A stretch of 64,000 nt of DNA from Cunninghamia lanceolata. Its lineage: Eukaryota > Streptophyta > Pinopsida > Cupressales > Cupressaceae. Under the pieces are notes generated by a model. It saw nothing but the letters and a program-made list of their open reading frames with translations. It was not told the origin of the DNA and searched no databases. This document shows positions 33,001 to 40,441 of the stretch, piece by piece. How positions within the stretch are numbered: the stretch's first letter is position 1; every line of letters begins with the position of its first letter. The stretch covers positions 41,942,001 to 42,006,000 of the forward strand of contig BSBN01000809.1 in NCBI GenBank assembly GCA_027924645.1, written 5' to 3'. Made by a program: the position numbers and the translations under genes.

Positions 33001-33213
33001 CTTAAAAATTACTACGATGAGGGGTAAAAACAAAGCTGCAATTGACTGCACAAACGATAACAAAGCAAAGAAAGAACTAAGGATTGGATTGACCACAGGC
33101 AATAACGACGTAGATTCGAAACAAGCCATCGTCGTGCCCAAGGAAAGCCGCGAAGAAATTACTGATGCCAACCCTAACCCGGGCCTCTGGCATGGCACAA
33201 TCAGCCTTGCCAT
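3004..33213 (-). CDS. M1 (PepN-type) alanyl aminopeptidase gene, N-terminal exons 1-8; continues off the left edge
   Basis: Zinc metallo-aminopeptidase of the M1 family that removes N-terminal residues from peptides; plant homologues resemble bacterial PepN and are usually organelle-targeted. Exons (minus): 33213-33163 (end unsure), 31023-30949, 30856-30815, 20445-20305, 19160-19085, 18759-18683, 3282-3169, 3078-3004. Conserved blocks seen in order: MARLIVPC start, [87 protein letters not shown]. This is the N-terminal beta domain; the GAMEN and HExxH exons are not in the window. Exons 2-8 join in phase with GT-AG borders and I saw no stop in them. Introns of about 10.4 kb (30814-20446) and 15.4 kb (18682-3283) are filled with mobile elements, others are 90-325 bp. 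Identity comes from memory of plant homologues, not from a search. Confidence 0.88.
3169..3282 (-). CDS. aminopeptidase exon 7
   Basis: Acceptor TTGGTTACAG, donor GAG|GTAAAC, 38 codons in phase 0. It encodes [17 protein letters not shown] and an acidic strand ending HPQKNTSLE, collinear with the block after exon 6 in homologues. Confidence 0.9.
3810..4044 (-). repeat. 3' LTR of element A (235 bp)
   Basis: Direct repeat of 9280-9511. The best-conserved core is the TAAACTAGAAATTAATGC / AAAACACAAGCA stretch. Confidence 0.75.
4045..4654 (-). pseudogene. integrase remnant of element A
   Basis: Fragments in several frames: the zinc-binding region ([29 protein letters not shown]) and the catalytic core ([33 protein letters not shown]). 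It stops at the HPQTDGQTE-like block, so the C-terminal domain is absent and the 3' LTR follows at once. Confidence 0.75.
4663..7090. mobile_element. 2.4 kb insertion with 8-bp TSD inside element A, probable non-autonomous DNA transposon
   Basis: Separates the RNase H and integrase parts of element A, which would otherwise read through (LEKYKL...[17 protein letters not shown]). Flanks ATTTGTAC (4655-4662) and GTTTGTAC (7091-7098) match 7 of 8. Ends are weakly inverted: CATAGCAGCAAAAATAT against TATAGAAAGCATAAAT. No transposase is recognised. A minus-strand stretch around 5800-6000 reads [16 protein letters not shown] without an assignable family. The 8-bp TSD suggests hAT. Confidence 0.5.
7099..8390 (-). 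pseudogene. reverse transcriptase and RNase H remnants of element A
   Basis: RT motifs [41 protein letters not shown] and YLGHVVGG are readable between stops and frameshifts. RNase H follows ([15 protein letters not shown] region) down to a spacer reading [15 protein letters not shown] next to the insertion point. The YxDD box region is frameshifted. Confidence 0.8.
8391..9263 (-). pseudogene. gag-like leader region of element A
   Basis: Minus-strand reading gives a Gln/Glu-rich stretch ([17 protein letters not shown]) typical of a gypsy gag N-terminus, broken by stops. Assigned mainly by its position between PBS and RT. Confidence 0.45.
9280..9511 (-). repeat. 5' LTR of element A (232 bp)
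   Basis: Direct repeat of 3810-4044. On the minus strand it is followed by TAGTATTAGAGCAG, a mutated TGGTATCAGAGC primer-binding site. Confidence 0.75.
9512..10282. other. intron 6 spacer between two elements, nothing assigned
   Basis: AT-rich host intron sequence with short meaningless open frames. Confidence 0.4.
10288..11776 (-). repeat. 3' LTR of element C (1489 bp)
   Basis: Minus strand: starts TGTAATGTCCCC, ends GGAATATTACA. It carries 8 bp (TTAATGGC near 10930) absent from the other copy. Confidence 0.95.
11755..13140 (-). pseudogene. integrase with C-terminal chromodomain of element C
   Basis: HHCC finger ([24 protein letters not shown]), catalytic core ([46 protein letters not shown]), then [12 protein letters not shown] and a chromodomain ([20 protein letters not shown]). 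Stops at 13138, 12874, 12847, 12715, 12616 and 12490; from 12417 to the end the frame is open (220 codons). The chromodomain places it among plant chromoviruses, which favour insertion in methylated-histone chromatin. Confidence 0.93.
11777..11789 (-). other. polypurine tract of element C
   Basis: Minus-strand AGGGAGGGCGGAT directly precedes the 3' LTR. The pol frame runs through it and ends at 11755 inside the LTR. Confidence 0.75.
13141..13539 (-). pseudogene. RNase H of element C
   Basis: Includes [17 protein letters not shown], the [10 protein letters not shown] block and [17 protein letters not shown], where the stop at 13276 replaces an expected Gln. A short linker then leads to integrase. 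Confidence 0.88.
13540..14680 (-). pseudogene. reverse transcriptase of element C (one frameshift)
   Basis: Contains [49 protein letters not shown], the catalytic FFDDILVYS box and [12 protein letters not shown] stop at 14168 and a single inserted base in the run at 14096-14103 (before the TNAPATF block) move the frame from one register to the next. The end overlaps the start of RNase H ([15 protein letters not shown]), stopped at 13540. Confidence 0.93.
14681..15049 (-). pseudogene. aspartic protease of element C
   Basis: Reads [11 protein letters not shown] at the active site, where related elements have DSG or DTG, then [17 protein letters not shown], the usual ILGMDWL-like block. Stops at 14972 (TAG, HGI*TEEFEG) and 14681 (TAA). 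Confidence 0.85.
15050..16426 (-). pseudogene. gag of element C (stop-riddled)
   Basis: Start chosen at ATG 16426 (ACCATGGGT, strong Kozak context); an upstream in-frame ATG would add about 50 residues. The frame reads [10 protein letters not shown], then a gag core ([33 protein letters not shown]) and a zinc knuckle [14 protein letters not shown] near 15300, followed by an acidic tail. Stops at 16145 (TAA), 15860 (TGA), 15707, 15662 and 15050 (TAG) interrupt it, but the frame is never shifted. Confidence 0.9.
16607..16625 (-). other. primer-binding site of element C
   Basis: TGGTATCAGAGCGGTTTCC, complementary to the 3' end of initiator tRNA-Met, starting one base after the 5' LTR. Confidence 0.9.
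16627..18107 (-). repeat. 5' LTR of element C (1481 bp)
   Basis: Minus strand: starts TGTAACGTCCCC, ends GGAATATAACA, immediately followed by the PBS. About 98% identical to the 3' LTR. Several short open frames are repeated in both LTRs and are not genes. Confidence 0.95.
18113..18682. other. intron 6 segment next to exon 6, nothing assigned
   Basis: AT-rich intron sequence between the chromovirus and exon 6. Confidence 0.5.
18683..18759 (-). CDS. aminopeptidase exon 6
   Basis: Acceptor AAATTGCAG, donor GAG|GTATGG, 77 nt, restoring phase 0. It encodes [20 protein letters not shown] then GKEVE, matching the LVLDG-DLKL block of plant homologues. The next exon lies 15.4 kb downstream, across two retrotransposons. 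Confidence 0.9.
19085..19160 (-). CDS. aminopeptidase exon 5
   Basis: Acceptor TTTGGCAG, donor CAAG|GTACAA, 76 nt, ends in phase 1. It encodes [20 protein letters not shown] plus YPRIQ, the first beta strands of the M1 N-terminal domain. Confidence 0.9.
19161..20304. other. intron 4 of the aminopeptidase, nothing assigned
   Basis: 1.14 kb of AT-rich sequence including an A-run near 19628. Open frames at 19752-20256 show no domain. Confidence 0.6.
20305..20445 (-). CDS. aminopeptidase exon 4
   Basis: Acceptor TTTTCCAG, donor ACG|GTATGAG, 47 codons. It covers the end of the presequence ([14 protein letters not shown]) and the highly conserved start of the mature protein ([21 protein letters not shown]). 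Confidence 0.9.
21548..21705. repeat. three tandem units of about 53 bp inside the solo LTR
   Basis: Unit pattern: ATCTCCGACCCGGCTTC, then GAAACTA-TCCCAGCCATTGGG and a TCGATACA-like end. Units start near 21548, 21599 and 21652. They are much GC-richer than their surroundings. Confidence 0.8.
22071..22090. repeat. (TA)n microsatellite
   Basis: About 20-25 bp of alternating TA. Confidence 0.85.
22726..22978. repeat. A/T-only low-complexity tract
   Basis: About 250 bp of nearly pure ATT/TTA words just left of the hAT insertion site. The 8-bp target ATATTTAT belongs to it. Confidence 0.8.
22987..23065. repeat. left terminal and subterminal repeats of the hAT element
   Basis: CTAAGTTGCCGG followed by clustered GGTGCGGGTGCGGGTTCGGG and further GCGGGTTCGG words. 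Confidence 0.8.
23309..23677 (-). CDS. hAT transposase exon 3
   Basis: Starts after TCATCATAG with [20 protein letters not shown], the hAT C-terminal dimerisation block carrying the third catalytic-type acid. It ends in a Ser/Gly- and Asp/Glu-rich tail and a TGA at 23309-23311. Confidence 0.9.
   Translation of the reverse strand, partial: VASSSASERNWSTYSFIHSIKRNRLHSKKAENLVYVHSNLRLLSHKKQDYKEGESKLWDVEPEQIDLDASTSQSKHVALEGSESEHTFSASGSGAGCGSSNDPANVQEDDDDVEDLANPYDD
23309..25860 (-). CDS. hAT transposase (BED-like finger, DUF659, C-terminal dimerisation region), 735 aa
   Basis: Catalyses cut-and-paste transposition of its hAT element in the nucleus. Exons (minus): 25860-24721 (380 codons), 24557-23859 (233), 23677-23309 (122 plus stop). 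Introns are 163 and 181 bp with GTAAGT donors and TAG acceptors, all phase 0. Residues 20-70 form a BED-like finger (WKCNGY at 39-44, [11 protein letters not shown]70), with Tyr44 where a second Cys is normal. DUF659 follows with catalytic-type Asp242 (VSDGWKD) and Asp303 (MDNAKNC). The RW-containing block [17 protein letters not shown] is in exon 2, and [14 protein letters not shown] with Glu621 opens exon 3. An acidic tail (EDDDDVEDL) ends the protein. No stop or frameshift was found. A 5'UTR intron (acceptor CCCACAG just upstream, donor near 26067) is likely. Confidence 0.92.
23859..24557 (-). CDS. hAT transposase exon 2
   Basis: Starts after TTTCAATAG with [20 protein letters not shown] and ends ATCACAA|GTAAGT. 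It contains the long helical region with [12 protein letters not shown] and the RW block. Confidence 0.9.
24721..25860 (-). CDS. hAT transposase exon 1
   Basis: ATG at 25860 ([14 protein letters not shown]). Ends TTGAAG|GTAAGT. Carries the zinc finger and most of DUF659 including both Asp residues. The open frame upstream of the ATG is intronic, because a CCCACAG acceptor lies about 20 nt before it. Confidence 0.9.
26071..26280 (-). other. candidate 5'UTR exon of the hAT transposase gene
   Basis: Between the right subterminal repeats and an AAGAG|GTAGGT donor near 26067. A matching acceptor lies just upstream of the start codon. Inferred from splice signals only. Confidence 0.35.
26370..26564. 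repeat. right terminal and subterminal repeats of the hAT element
   Basis: The end CCGGTAACTTAG is preceded by about 190 bp of CGCACCC words and a palindromic GGGTGCGTCC / GGACGCACCC block. CpG-rich, unlike the AT-rich surroundings, and it creates four overlapping spurious open frames. Confidence 0.8.
26817..26846. repeat. (TTA)n microsatellite
   Basis: About ten ATT/TTA units within aminopeptidase intron 3. Confidence 0.85.
27060..27960 (+). other. unrecognised coding-like remnant in intron 3
   Basis: A plus-strand frame from about 27068 reads [18 protein letters not shown] and [20 protein letters not shown] before a stop near 27305. Further pieces follow in other frames ([20 protein letters not shown]; a Glu/Asp-rich stretch at 27691). 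No domain is recognised. It may be a decayed gag or a gene fragment carried by a mobile element. Confidence 0.3.
27961..28834. other. intron 3 sequence, nothing assigned
   Basis: Contains short CCCC-rich words (GCTGCCCC) and AT-rich stretches but no coding signal. Confidence 0.35.
28835..28890 (-). other. candidate PPT and LTR start on the minus strand
   Basis: Minus strand GGCAGCAAGGGGGAGT directly followed by TGTAATGTAGTGAGGGG looks like a polypurine tract and the first bases of a 3' LTR. No second LTR or TSD was located, so this is only a hint of another decayed element. Confidence 0.35.
29740..30060 (-). pseudogene. possible LINE reverse-transcriptase zinc-binding fragment
   Basis: Minus-strand reading gives [20 protein letters not shown], then a Cys-containing stretch and, in another frame, [15 protein letters not shown]. 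This order resembles the zf-RVT region of plant LINEs (WRLFLGKLPT...C..C...E..HLLLHC). Short and frameshifted. Confidence 0.4.
30815..30856 (-). CDS. aminopeptidase exon 3 (42-nt microexon)
   Basis: Acceptor GGCCATGCAG precedes a 14-codon open stretch ([14 protein letters not shown]) ending AGA|GTAACG. Phase 0 at both ends fits exons 2 and 4. The donor is weak, so this is the least certain internal exon. Only 92 bp of intron separate it from exon 2. Confidence 0.55.
30949..31023 (-). CDS. aminopeptidase exon 2 (75 nt)
   Basis: Preceded by a pyrimidine-rich TTCATTCTTGCAG acceptor and ended by AAG|GTATAC. It encodes 25 residues beginning [13 protein letters not shown], a basic, Ser-rich transit-peptide-like stretch comparable to the poorly conserved presequence of homologues. 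Phase 0 at both ends. Confidence 0.7.
31024..33000. other. intron 1 of the aminopeptidase, nothing assigned
   Basis: AT-rich with a G10 run at 31371-31380. The open frame at 31942-32136 (-) lacks supporting splice signals. Additional small presequence exons cannot be excluded. Confidence 0.45.
33163..33213 (-). CDS. aminopeptidase exon 1 (start codon; 3' border uncertain)
   Basis: ATG at 33213-33211 opens [17 protein letters not shown], close to the MARLIIPC start of plant M1 aminopeptidases and Arg-rich like an organelle presequence. A phase-0 GTAATT donor follows at 33162. The frame stays open to about 32974, and other phase-0 GT sites exist near 33020, so the exon may be longer. An in-frame upstream ATG (33243) gives an unsupported 10-residue extension. 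Confidence 0.6.
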
Positions 33214-33517
33214 TATACTAAAACCCCCTCCCCTTCCCTTCAATCATCAAAACAAACCACAATATCGCAAAATTAAAACCCTACACATTCAAATTACATC
33301 AAACAAAACACAATAAATTAATGGAACAACAATCACAAAGCCCTACAATAAGCAATCAAAGATCCAAATACTTTGAGCCTTAACAAGCATCGCGTACCAG
33401 ATAACTAAAACAGCCTAATCTTTTTCCAATTCATGGGGTTTTAGACCGTGTCTTGGTGATACTTTTAGGGTTCTAAAGTACATATACTCATGCCAGAAAC
33501 AAAACAGACAGATGAAA
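33214..33517 (-). other. probable 5'UTR of the aminopeptidase gene
   Basis: Sequence between the candidate TATA box and the start codon. It is open of other features and T-rich on the coding strand. The exact transcription start is unknown. Confidence 0.35.
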
Positions 33518-33527
33518 GATATATAAA
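33518..33527 (-). promoter_or_regulatory. candidate TATA box of the aminopeptidase gene
   Basis: TTTATATATC on the minus strand, about 305 bp upstream of the ATG, which would give a 5'UTR of roughly 275 nt. A telobox-like GAACCCTAAAAG lies about 45 nt further downstream. Position and motif only; no transcript evidence. Confidence 0.35.
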
Positions 33528-33920
33528 CAGTGTGTATCCGCCAGAGTACAAAAAGAAGAAAGAGCTTTAAAATATGTACTATTTCGTCAAATTTAAATGA
33601 AGCAGAAGAAAAATGAATGGCACAGATTGATCGAAGGCTTATCTCACCTCACTTAGGGCTCGGTAACGATGAACTACGCTGGCTCTGCTGCTTCAACCAA
33701 AATTTCAGTAATTAAGCATTCTATCGCTTGCTTATATTCTAGCTTGGAACTCAATCTTTAGTTAAACATAATTTATTTGGATTTTTCATTTCTTGCTTAT
33801 TGATTTACTTAGCTAAGGCTTCTTGTGCCGCGTGGCATTTTCATATTTTTATGATTGACTTTGTACGTCCCAAAAGAATATCTATAGATGGCATCTTATA
33901 AGGGGTGGTCACGACAAAGA

Positions 33921-34038
33921 TTATGATTTTTTATTATTTATTTGGTCCATAAGTCATTTTTAAGATGAATTTTTTTTTATGATTTTTTATTTTTATTTAT
34001 TTGGTCCATAGGTCATTTTTAAGATGAATTTTTTTTTT
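33921..34038. repeat. tandem duplication of about 58 bp, two copies
   Basis: Two adjacent copies of an AT-rich unit containing TTTGGTCCATARGTCATTTT followed by TAAGATGAA and a T-run. They lie about 0.4 kb upstream of the candidate TATA box of the aminopeptidase gene. A third partial word (TTGGTCTATAGG) follows. Confidence 0.75.
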
Positions 34039-34607
34039 GGTCTATAGGCTATTATTACTCTCTAACTTTCCTAAAAATTTTCATTTACTCTTTAACTTTC
34101 TTAGAAATTTTCATATTTTAATTTTTTTTGTCCAAAAATCTTTTTTAGTTATTTAATGATTTTTTTAATAATCTAAAAAATCCTATATATGGGAGTTTTC
34201 TTTGTAACTCTCAATTTTTTTTATTTGGAAAATAATAATTATTATATACTTCAAACTTATTATATTACTAGCTAATTTGACATGTGTGTTTAATTTACCA
34301 CTTTGTTTTTGTTTATATAGTTTTTATTATATTAGGTAAAGTAGGTTTTGAAAGGGCTTCGAAATCCTTTTATAAATAGTTAAGAAACAACATAACCACA
34401 GCGAAACAAACAAAAAGACAGCACATCAAGACCTTATAGCTTCTTCAAGATTTGAGTCACCTCTAACTATGTTTTTACTTACATAGTTGAAATATAATGT
34501 GTGGCACTATATTATATGTGATATGTAACGATTTATGTCATTTAGACATCATTTAATAATATCTAACATGTAATTGAAATGTTATTTTATTTTAGCAATA
34601 TTATAGT
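34039..34607. other. AT-rich intergenic flank
   Basis: Between the promoter region and the Tat/Ogre element. No gene seen. Confidence 0.5.
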
Positions 34608-35691
34608 TGTAGACACCTGGTCACAACCACCTTCATCCATTATATGCACACTAAACATTTCCAAATCTGATAATTCCCACTATTCTACCCGACACACATA
34701 TTAATTAAATAATTTATAATTATTTAATTAATATTTTCTCGTCTTTCCCCATTGTCATAAATCAATTTCTTCTACTATAATTCAAAAAATTAAATATTTG
34801 AAAAGACTATAGTTCATGTGCACTCCAAAAAATAAATAAAAATGGACCTATTTATTTAATTCTTATTTTGTGCACTTTTGATTACTTTTACTAATCATCA
34901 TTATTTTCCTCCTAATCATGTGCACATAAGTTAATTAAAATTAACCTAAAGTTACATCTTCTCGTATTTCTAGAAGTCCACTTGTCATTCAATGTACATG
35001 CATATACATAACAAGTGGTACTTTGGAAGTATGGGCAAATCTTTCTAATAGTTCCATTTGTCCCATTTTCTTCTCACCCACTCCAAGTGTCACTATTCAT
35101 GAAATTTAAAATTCCATGTGGCACTATTCATCTAATTTTAATTTTCACGTGTCCTCTCATGCCAAATTTAAAATTCTCACAAAATCCAACCCATACATTT
35201 TTCATTAATGAGACCTTATATGTCATACACCTACCTCATCCTAGTCATCCATCCATTCAACCATTCAATTTCATCCATTGATATTCCCTTGAATTTTGGA
35301 GCATCCTTCTCATCTTACCTCCTTGTGACACTTGTCCAATTCTTATTGCTTGAGGATCCTCAAGCAATGTAAGCCCTTGATCTTCCAATTCAATTCTAGC
35401 CCTTCATCCTCACCTCAAAAAATCTATAAATTGAGTCTTCCCCATCTATTTTCAACAAACAATTTGAACATAATGAAATTATGCCACTTTGAGCTCTAAT
35501 ATTTTAGCATTTTAGAATAAATCCATAGCAATTAGGATATGTCAAGAACTAGGCATGGTCAATTAGAGTGTAATTTATAGTAGTTTATGTGCTTAGTTCT
35601 TCTATTCTTATCTCGAGGTTGCATTTGATTGTAGATGGAATAGGTTGAGTGATTTTACTTGTTCCCCGTAGTCTACTCTCTAGTGTAAACA
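34608..35691 (+). repeat. 5' LTR of element F (about 1.08 kb)
   Basis: TGTAGACACCTGG start, GTGTAAACA end, followed directly by the PBS region. Defined without a second LTR, so the borders rest on termini and PBS position. Confidence 0.6.
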
Positions 35692-35695
35692 TTTT

Positions 35696-35713
35696 TGGCA
35701 CACCCGGTGGGAC
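35696..35713 (+). other. primer-binding site of element F
   Basis: TGGCACACCCGGTGGGAC directly after the LTR end resembles the TTTGGCGCCCACCGTGGGG-type leader of plant Tat elements. Confidence 0.5.
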
Positions 35714-38307
35714 GCCCACCACCCTAACACCTCATTTCGATTTGTAATTGTCTTACGTTTTCTTGTGCAGGTTAGAACAGCGTCAAGTTTTCACCAAGCA
35801 GCGCCTAGATAACAGATTCCAGTGCCCATGCGATCAGCTTCAACGCCTAAACTTTGTTGCACCTCTAACGGCCTTTCAACACCTAGTTTCTATCGATCAG
35901 TGCCCGAGCACAGGGGAGTTCCACTTGGTCATTTCTTGCATTTTTATTGTCTATTTGGCTTAATCATGTTTTTGGTGACTTGCCATAACTCCTAACAACA
36001 CATTTGCAAGTTACTAACATTTTTTTTGGTAGAATTTTGCCATTTTACAAGCCCTCGTAATGCTAAAATCAGTTCAGCGCACATCTTGCAGACTTTAGCG
36101 CCCAAATCCTTCAAATTAGCGTCTGGTCTATGACATACTTGAACTTGGTTTTGTCATCATTTTAGGCTTTAAGGGTCAAGTTAATTGGTTTTATGTTGGG
36201 TTAACCATCAACACATTTGCATAGTTTAAATATTATGTTTTGCGGGATTTTATCATTTTGCAAGCCATCATACTATCCAAGTCGCTTCAACACTTAGCTA
36301 GCAGACATTAGCGCCTGCATAACAGGTATAACATTATGCTCTTTAGCACCCATCACTTTTATTTTAGTGCCTAATTATGTCTTTCAACGCTTTTGTAGTC
36401 TGAATTAGTGCCTAGGTTTTTTTGGATTAACGCTTAGATGCTCTGTTTCAGCACCTGACTCTGTCAACTCTGAAACAATCTTTTTTAGCACTTTGTTTTG
36501 CTACCTTTGATTTGCTAACTTTTTTTGGAAAATTTGTGGGACTAATCTTTGTTTTGTAGCACATATCAAATGTCCAAGACAAGAATATCAAACTACTAAT
36601 AATTGTTTGCAACCTCACAAGTCAAAGCATCTCTTTTTTATCACTAATTTAGGCATTAAATTAGTCTAGTGGTAAATGAACTTGTTTGCTTTGTCTTAGG
36701 GTGTTAGAAGGTGTATGCTCTCTCATCACACCATTTGGTGATCTTGGGGTTCAAAAACCTTCTTTCGCTCTCTTTATTTATTGTTAATCCCAAGGTCCTT
36801 GTTGTGTATGCTCTCCCCTTGCGCTTCATGCGATCTTGGGTGATTAAAAACATCTTGGATTATTTCCTCTAGGAGGTCTACCTTGGAATTCATCCCTAAG
36901 GGGATGACCTTAACTGTGTCTTCTAGCACGGTATATAAGCGTTGTGAGAATCAAAATATTCACTTCAAATGAAGGACCCCATCTCCCCTTGTAAAAACCC
37001 TAAGACCCTTAGTCCACTGAAACTTTTGTTGGTTGGCACTTGGTTAGATTGGGACACCCCCATTCACGGACTCGTCCCTTGTACCTTGCGTATATTAGGA
37101 CACCCCTTAGAAGTTTGTTCATCCTAGCTAAGACCTTCGGCCATCATACCTTGTGTTGCACCGCTACAACAAGAGGGGAAGATGCTCACCATACCGTTAT
37201 ACTTGAGATGGGCATTACTTTGGGCAAGACGAAAGTCTCCAAGATAAGGCAGTAAGGTGGTCCATGACCTCATTTTTCCTATCTATCCAATCTATAGCAT
37301 TATGGTATTAATGGGGGTGGGAATCTCAATTCTATTTTGAGTTGAGATTGACCCATGACCATTTTGTGAGATCCACAAGGTATGTCACTCCCACTTGAAT
37401 AAATTAGGATTATGGTCAAGTGTTTGGCATATCTTTTTGTGCAATACCCTTAAGAGTCATTTTAATGCAAAGCAATTCACACCCATTTCTCGAAAGTCAT
37501 CGAGCAACCATTGTGTTTGTTTGTTTGAAATCTCTTGCCAAATCAAAACCACAAATACTTTGAAACCAAAATAGTCCCAATTCAATGCCTATTTTTCGTC
37601 AATTAGCACCTATCTAGCACCTTTTAGCGCCCATCTGGTCTCTGTTTGCGCCTAGCCATTTCGATAAGCGCCTATCTGGCGCCCTTTAGTACCCATCAGC
37701 CTTATGTCAACGCCTAGACTCTCTGGCTTAGTGCCCAGTTTGGAACCACACCAGTCTAAAGGAATTCATCATTATGGTCATTAATTCAGCTCTCTCACTT
37801 CACCCAACATCCTTCCACGTCTAAAATCACTTACATTTTCGTCATCTTTGATCACCCCCATCCATTCAAACCTTAGCTTGTGATCCACTATCTTAATCCT
37901 TATCCCAGAATCAACATTAATCATCCAAATCCAATCAACCTCAATCAAAATCCAACTATTCAAACTCATCCAACAAATCCAATCCATCACTTTCCAAGGT
38001 TAAAATCTAGATCATCTCATCCTCCTCTTGTTCACATTAGGCTTAAGAATTTGTCTATCTTAAGTTTAGTGTAAACTCAAAATCATCCCACTTGGATAGG
38101 CTAGCTTAGGAGCTTAGACTCCTCCTAAGTTGGTGGACTTCAAGAATCCTGTCTTGCTTGGTGCGTCTTGTCTACCCCAAGTAAGACAATCCCATTATCC
38201 CCTTGCTTAGGCTATTTGTCCACCCTAAGTTCGTAAGGATATCATCTCATTAACACACATAAGAGATCTAGATTTGAGCTTAGGAATATCATCATCCCCC
38301 CAAACAT
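35714..38307 (+). other. leader region of element F with repeated GCGCC words
   Basis: No domain. Between 35800 and 37750 the words AGCGCCTA, TAGCGCCCAT and GCGCCTAT recur many times in otherwise T-rich sequence. Tat/Ogre elements typically carry long leaders or an extra ORF here. Confidence 0.5.
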
Positions 38308-40441
38308 TTGTCCATGTCATCCAACTTCAATCACATTCATCATTTTATGTCTCCTATCACACTGTCACAAGCTACAAGAAAGATGGATTCTCGCTATCAA
38401 CCCCTCTCTCCACATGGCTCCACCACAAGCAACATGGCGAGATATGTCAACCAACCTGAAATGGGTGAAACATTGATACCACAACACATATTTCCCCACC
38501 TTCATCATATCCCTTAATGAAAGAGGATTGCATCACAAATTCAAACAATTCCTTGACAATCATAAGGATGAATTCCTCAAACACCACACTGAACATGGGG
38601 CACATCTCCCCCACTCATTTGACCAAGAGAAACTTAAAACAATCGTGCATGACAAGCCACCATCACCCATTCACGATCAACCTTGGGGACGTGTCCCTAA
38701 TCTCAACAACCCCGTCTATGATAATCCTTGGGCTAATTTCACTACAACTACCAATGTCGTTCATACCATTGATCAACACATAGGGGTAATACCACTTTAG
38801 AACCACAAGTATCGGACCCCCTTATGGTCTACCACTCCACATGTTACCATCAAATTTCTCAACTTCCAACATAACTACTAGTTCAAGTAACATTATCGTA
38901 CTACCCCCGTCTAACATTCCCCAAAACACTTCTAGTACCATTGCCATCCCACAAACACTTCCCCCCTTGGTCATCCCACAAAGGACAAGTATCACCCAAA
39001 TAACATTACCCCCTACCGTACCTTCCCAAACACCTCTCCAATCACAACATCCATTCATATCCCAACCACCCCATCAATCTCAAAATCCTTTAACAAGTTA
39101 TATGCATCCTACACAAACAGATGACTCAACCACTCATCAGCAACCCCCCACGTCACTTCTATGCAACATCAACACATCACCCAACAACAACCACCTTTCC
39201 AATCACATCACACGTACCATTGATCTACTCACACCCAACCACAACATCAAACATTCAGACCTCCTATCTACTCACAAGACATGGGTCTCCCTTTACATAA
39301 CCCCCAACAATACACCATCCCACAACAACAATCATCATTCCAATAACAAACACAACCTCCCCTTGCCAATCCTTTTGATCAAGAATGGCAAGAAATGAAA
39401 AATGCTTTCAAGAACCTCCAACTAGGGACCCAAAAGAAACATTATAAGTTTGAAGACTTATGTCCCTACCCGTTTGATCGAAACATGACAACCATACCTT
39501 TTCCTCAACATTTTGAAGTACCCAAATTCGATAAATACAAAGGAAAAGGAGATCCTCGAGACCACATTAAAGAATTCTTCATGGCATGCCAAGAAGTATC
39601 TTATGATGATCAATACCTCCTTCATCTTTTCCCGCGAAGCCTAGGAGGTCAAGCTCTAGAATGGTTTATGCACTTACCTTATGGCTTCATCTCCACCTTC
39701 ACCAACCTATCAAAAAAATTTGTTGCTCATTTCTCATATAACGTAGAGCACAAAATCACCATGATCGACCTTTGTAATACCAAACAATGAAATGGTGAAA
39801 GTTTGGTTGCATACTTACAAAGATGGAGAGCACTTGCTAGTAGGCTACCTTGGACAACACTTGAAAAACAACTTGTCCATATCTTCATCTGAAACTTGAA
39901 CCAAGAAATGGCCTTCCACTTGCAAGTGCATTTTGCATCCACCTTTGATGAGATCATAGAGCAAGGTGTCACCATCGAAAAGGCCCTTATATCAAAAGGT
40001 TTAGTTAATATCTACAATAGAAATGACAACGAAAAACCATCCAGTGACAAACCTAAATTCTTGGCTAAAAACATAAATGTTGTAAGAGATGGCGCTACTG
40101 ATTCCCAATTCATTCAAATAGTTGCTCCTAAACCTAAAGAGACACAAGTTGTACAAAAGGTATCAAACAATGTCTCAGTGCCATCCAATCAACCAAAAGG
40201 AAACTCTTCCAACAATCTAAAATGCAAGTACACTCCTTTGGGTGAACCTCCCAAAGTTGTGTTCCAAAAACTAGTCCAAGCCAACATGGTTGAGTTTCCC
40301 ACAACCAAACCTTTTAATGAAAACCAACCTAAACCCACATGGTACAAGGAAAATGAGTATTGTGAGTACCATCATATCAAAGGACACTCCACGGGAAAGT
40401 GCATGAAATTGAAGAACTATATCCAAGATCTTGTGGATTGA
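38308..40441 (+). pseudogene. gag of element F
   Basis: An N-terminal His/Pro/Ser/Thr-rich stretch (DSRYQPLSPHGSTTSN, FKQFLDNHKDEFLKHHTEHG) leads to the Tat-type gag core: FEVPKFDKYKGKGDPRDHIK, LFPRSLGGQALEWFMHLP, and FVAHFSYNVEHKITMIDLCN. A second open block (39896-40441) ends in the knuckle CEYHHIKGHSTGKCMKLKNY. TGA stops fall after NTKQ and HIFI; the blocks read in more than one frame. Confidence 0.85.

Noticed and set aside
32971..33162. Extension of aminopeptidase exon 1 to a 90-codon frame
   Set aside because: The extension becomes strongly hydrophobic and unlike homologues, and a phase-0 donor lies at 33162. It cannot be fully excluded.
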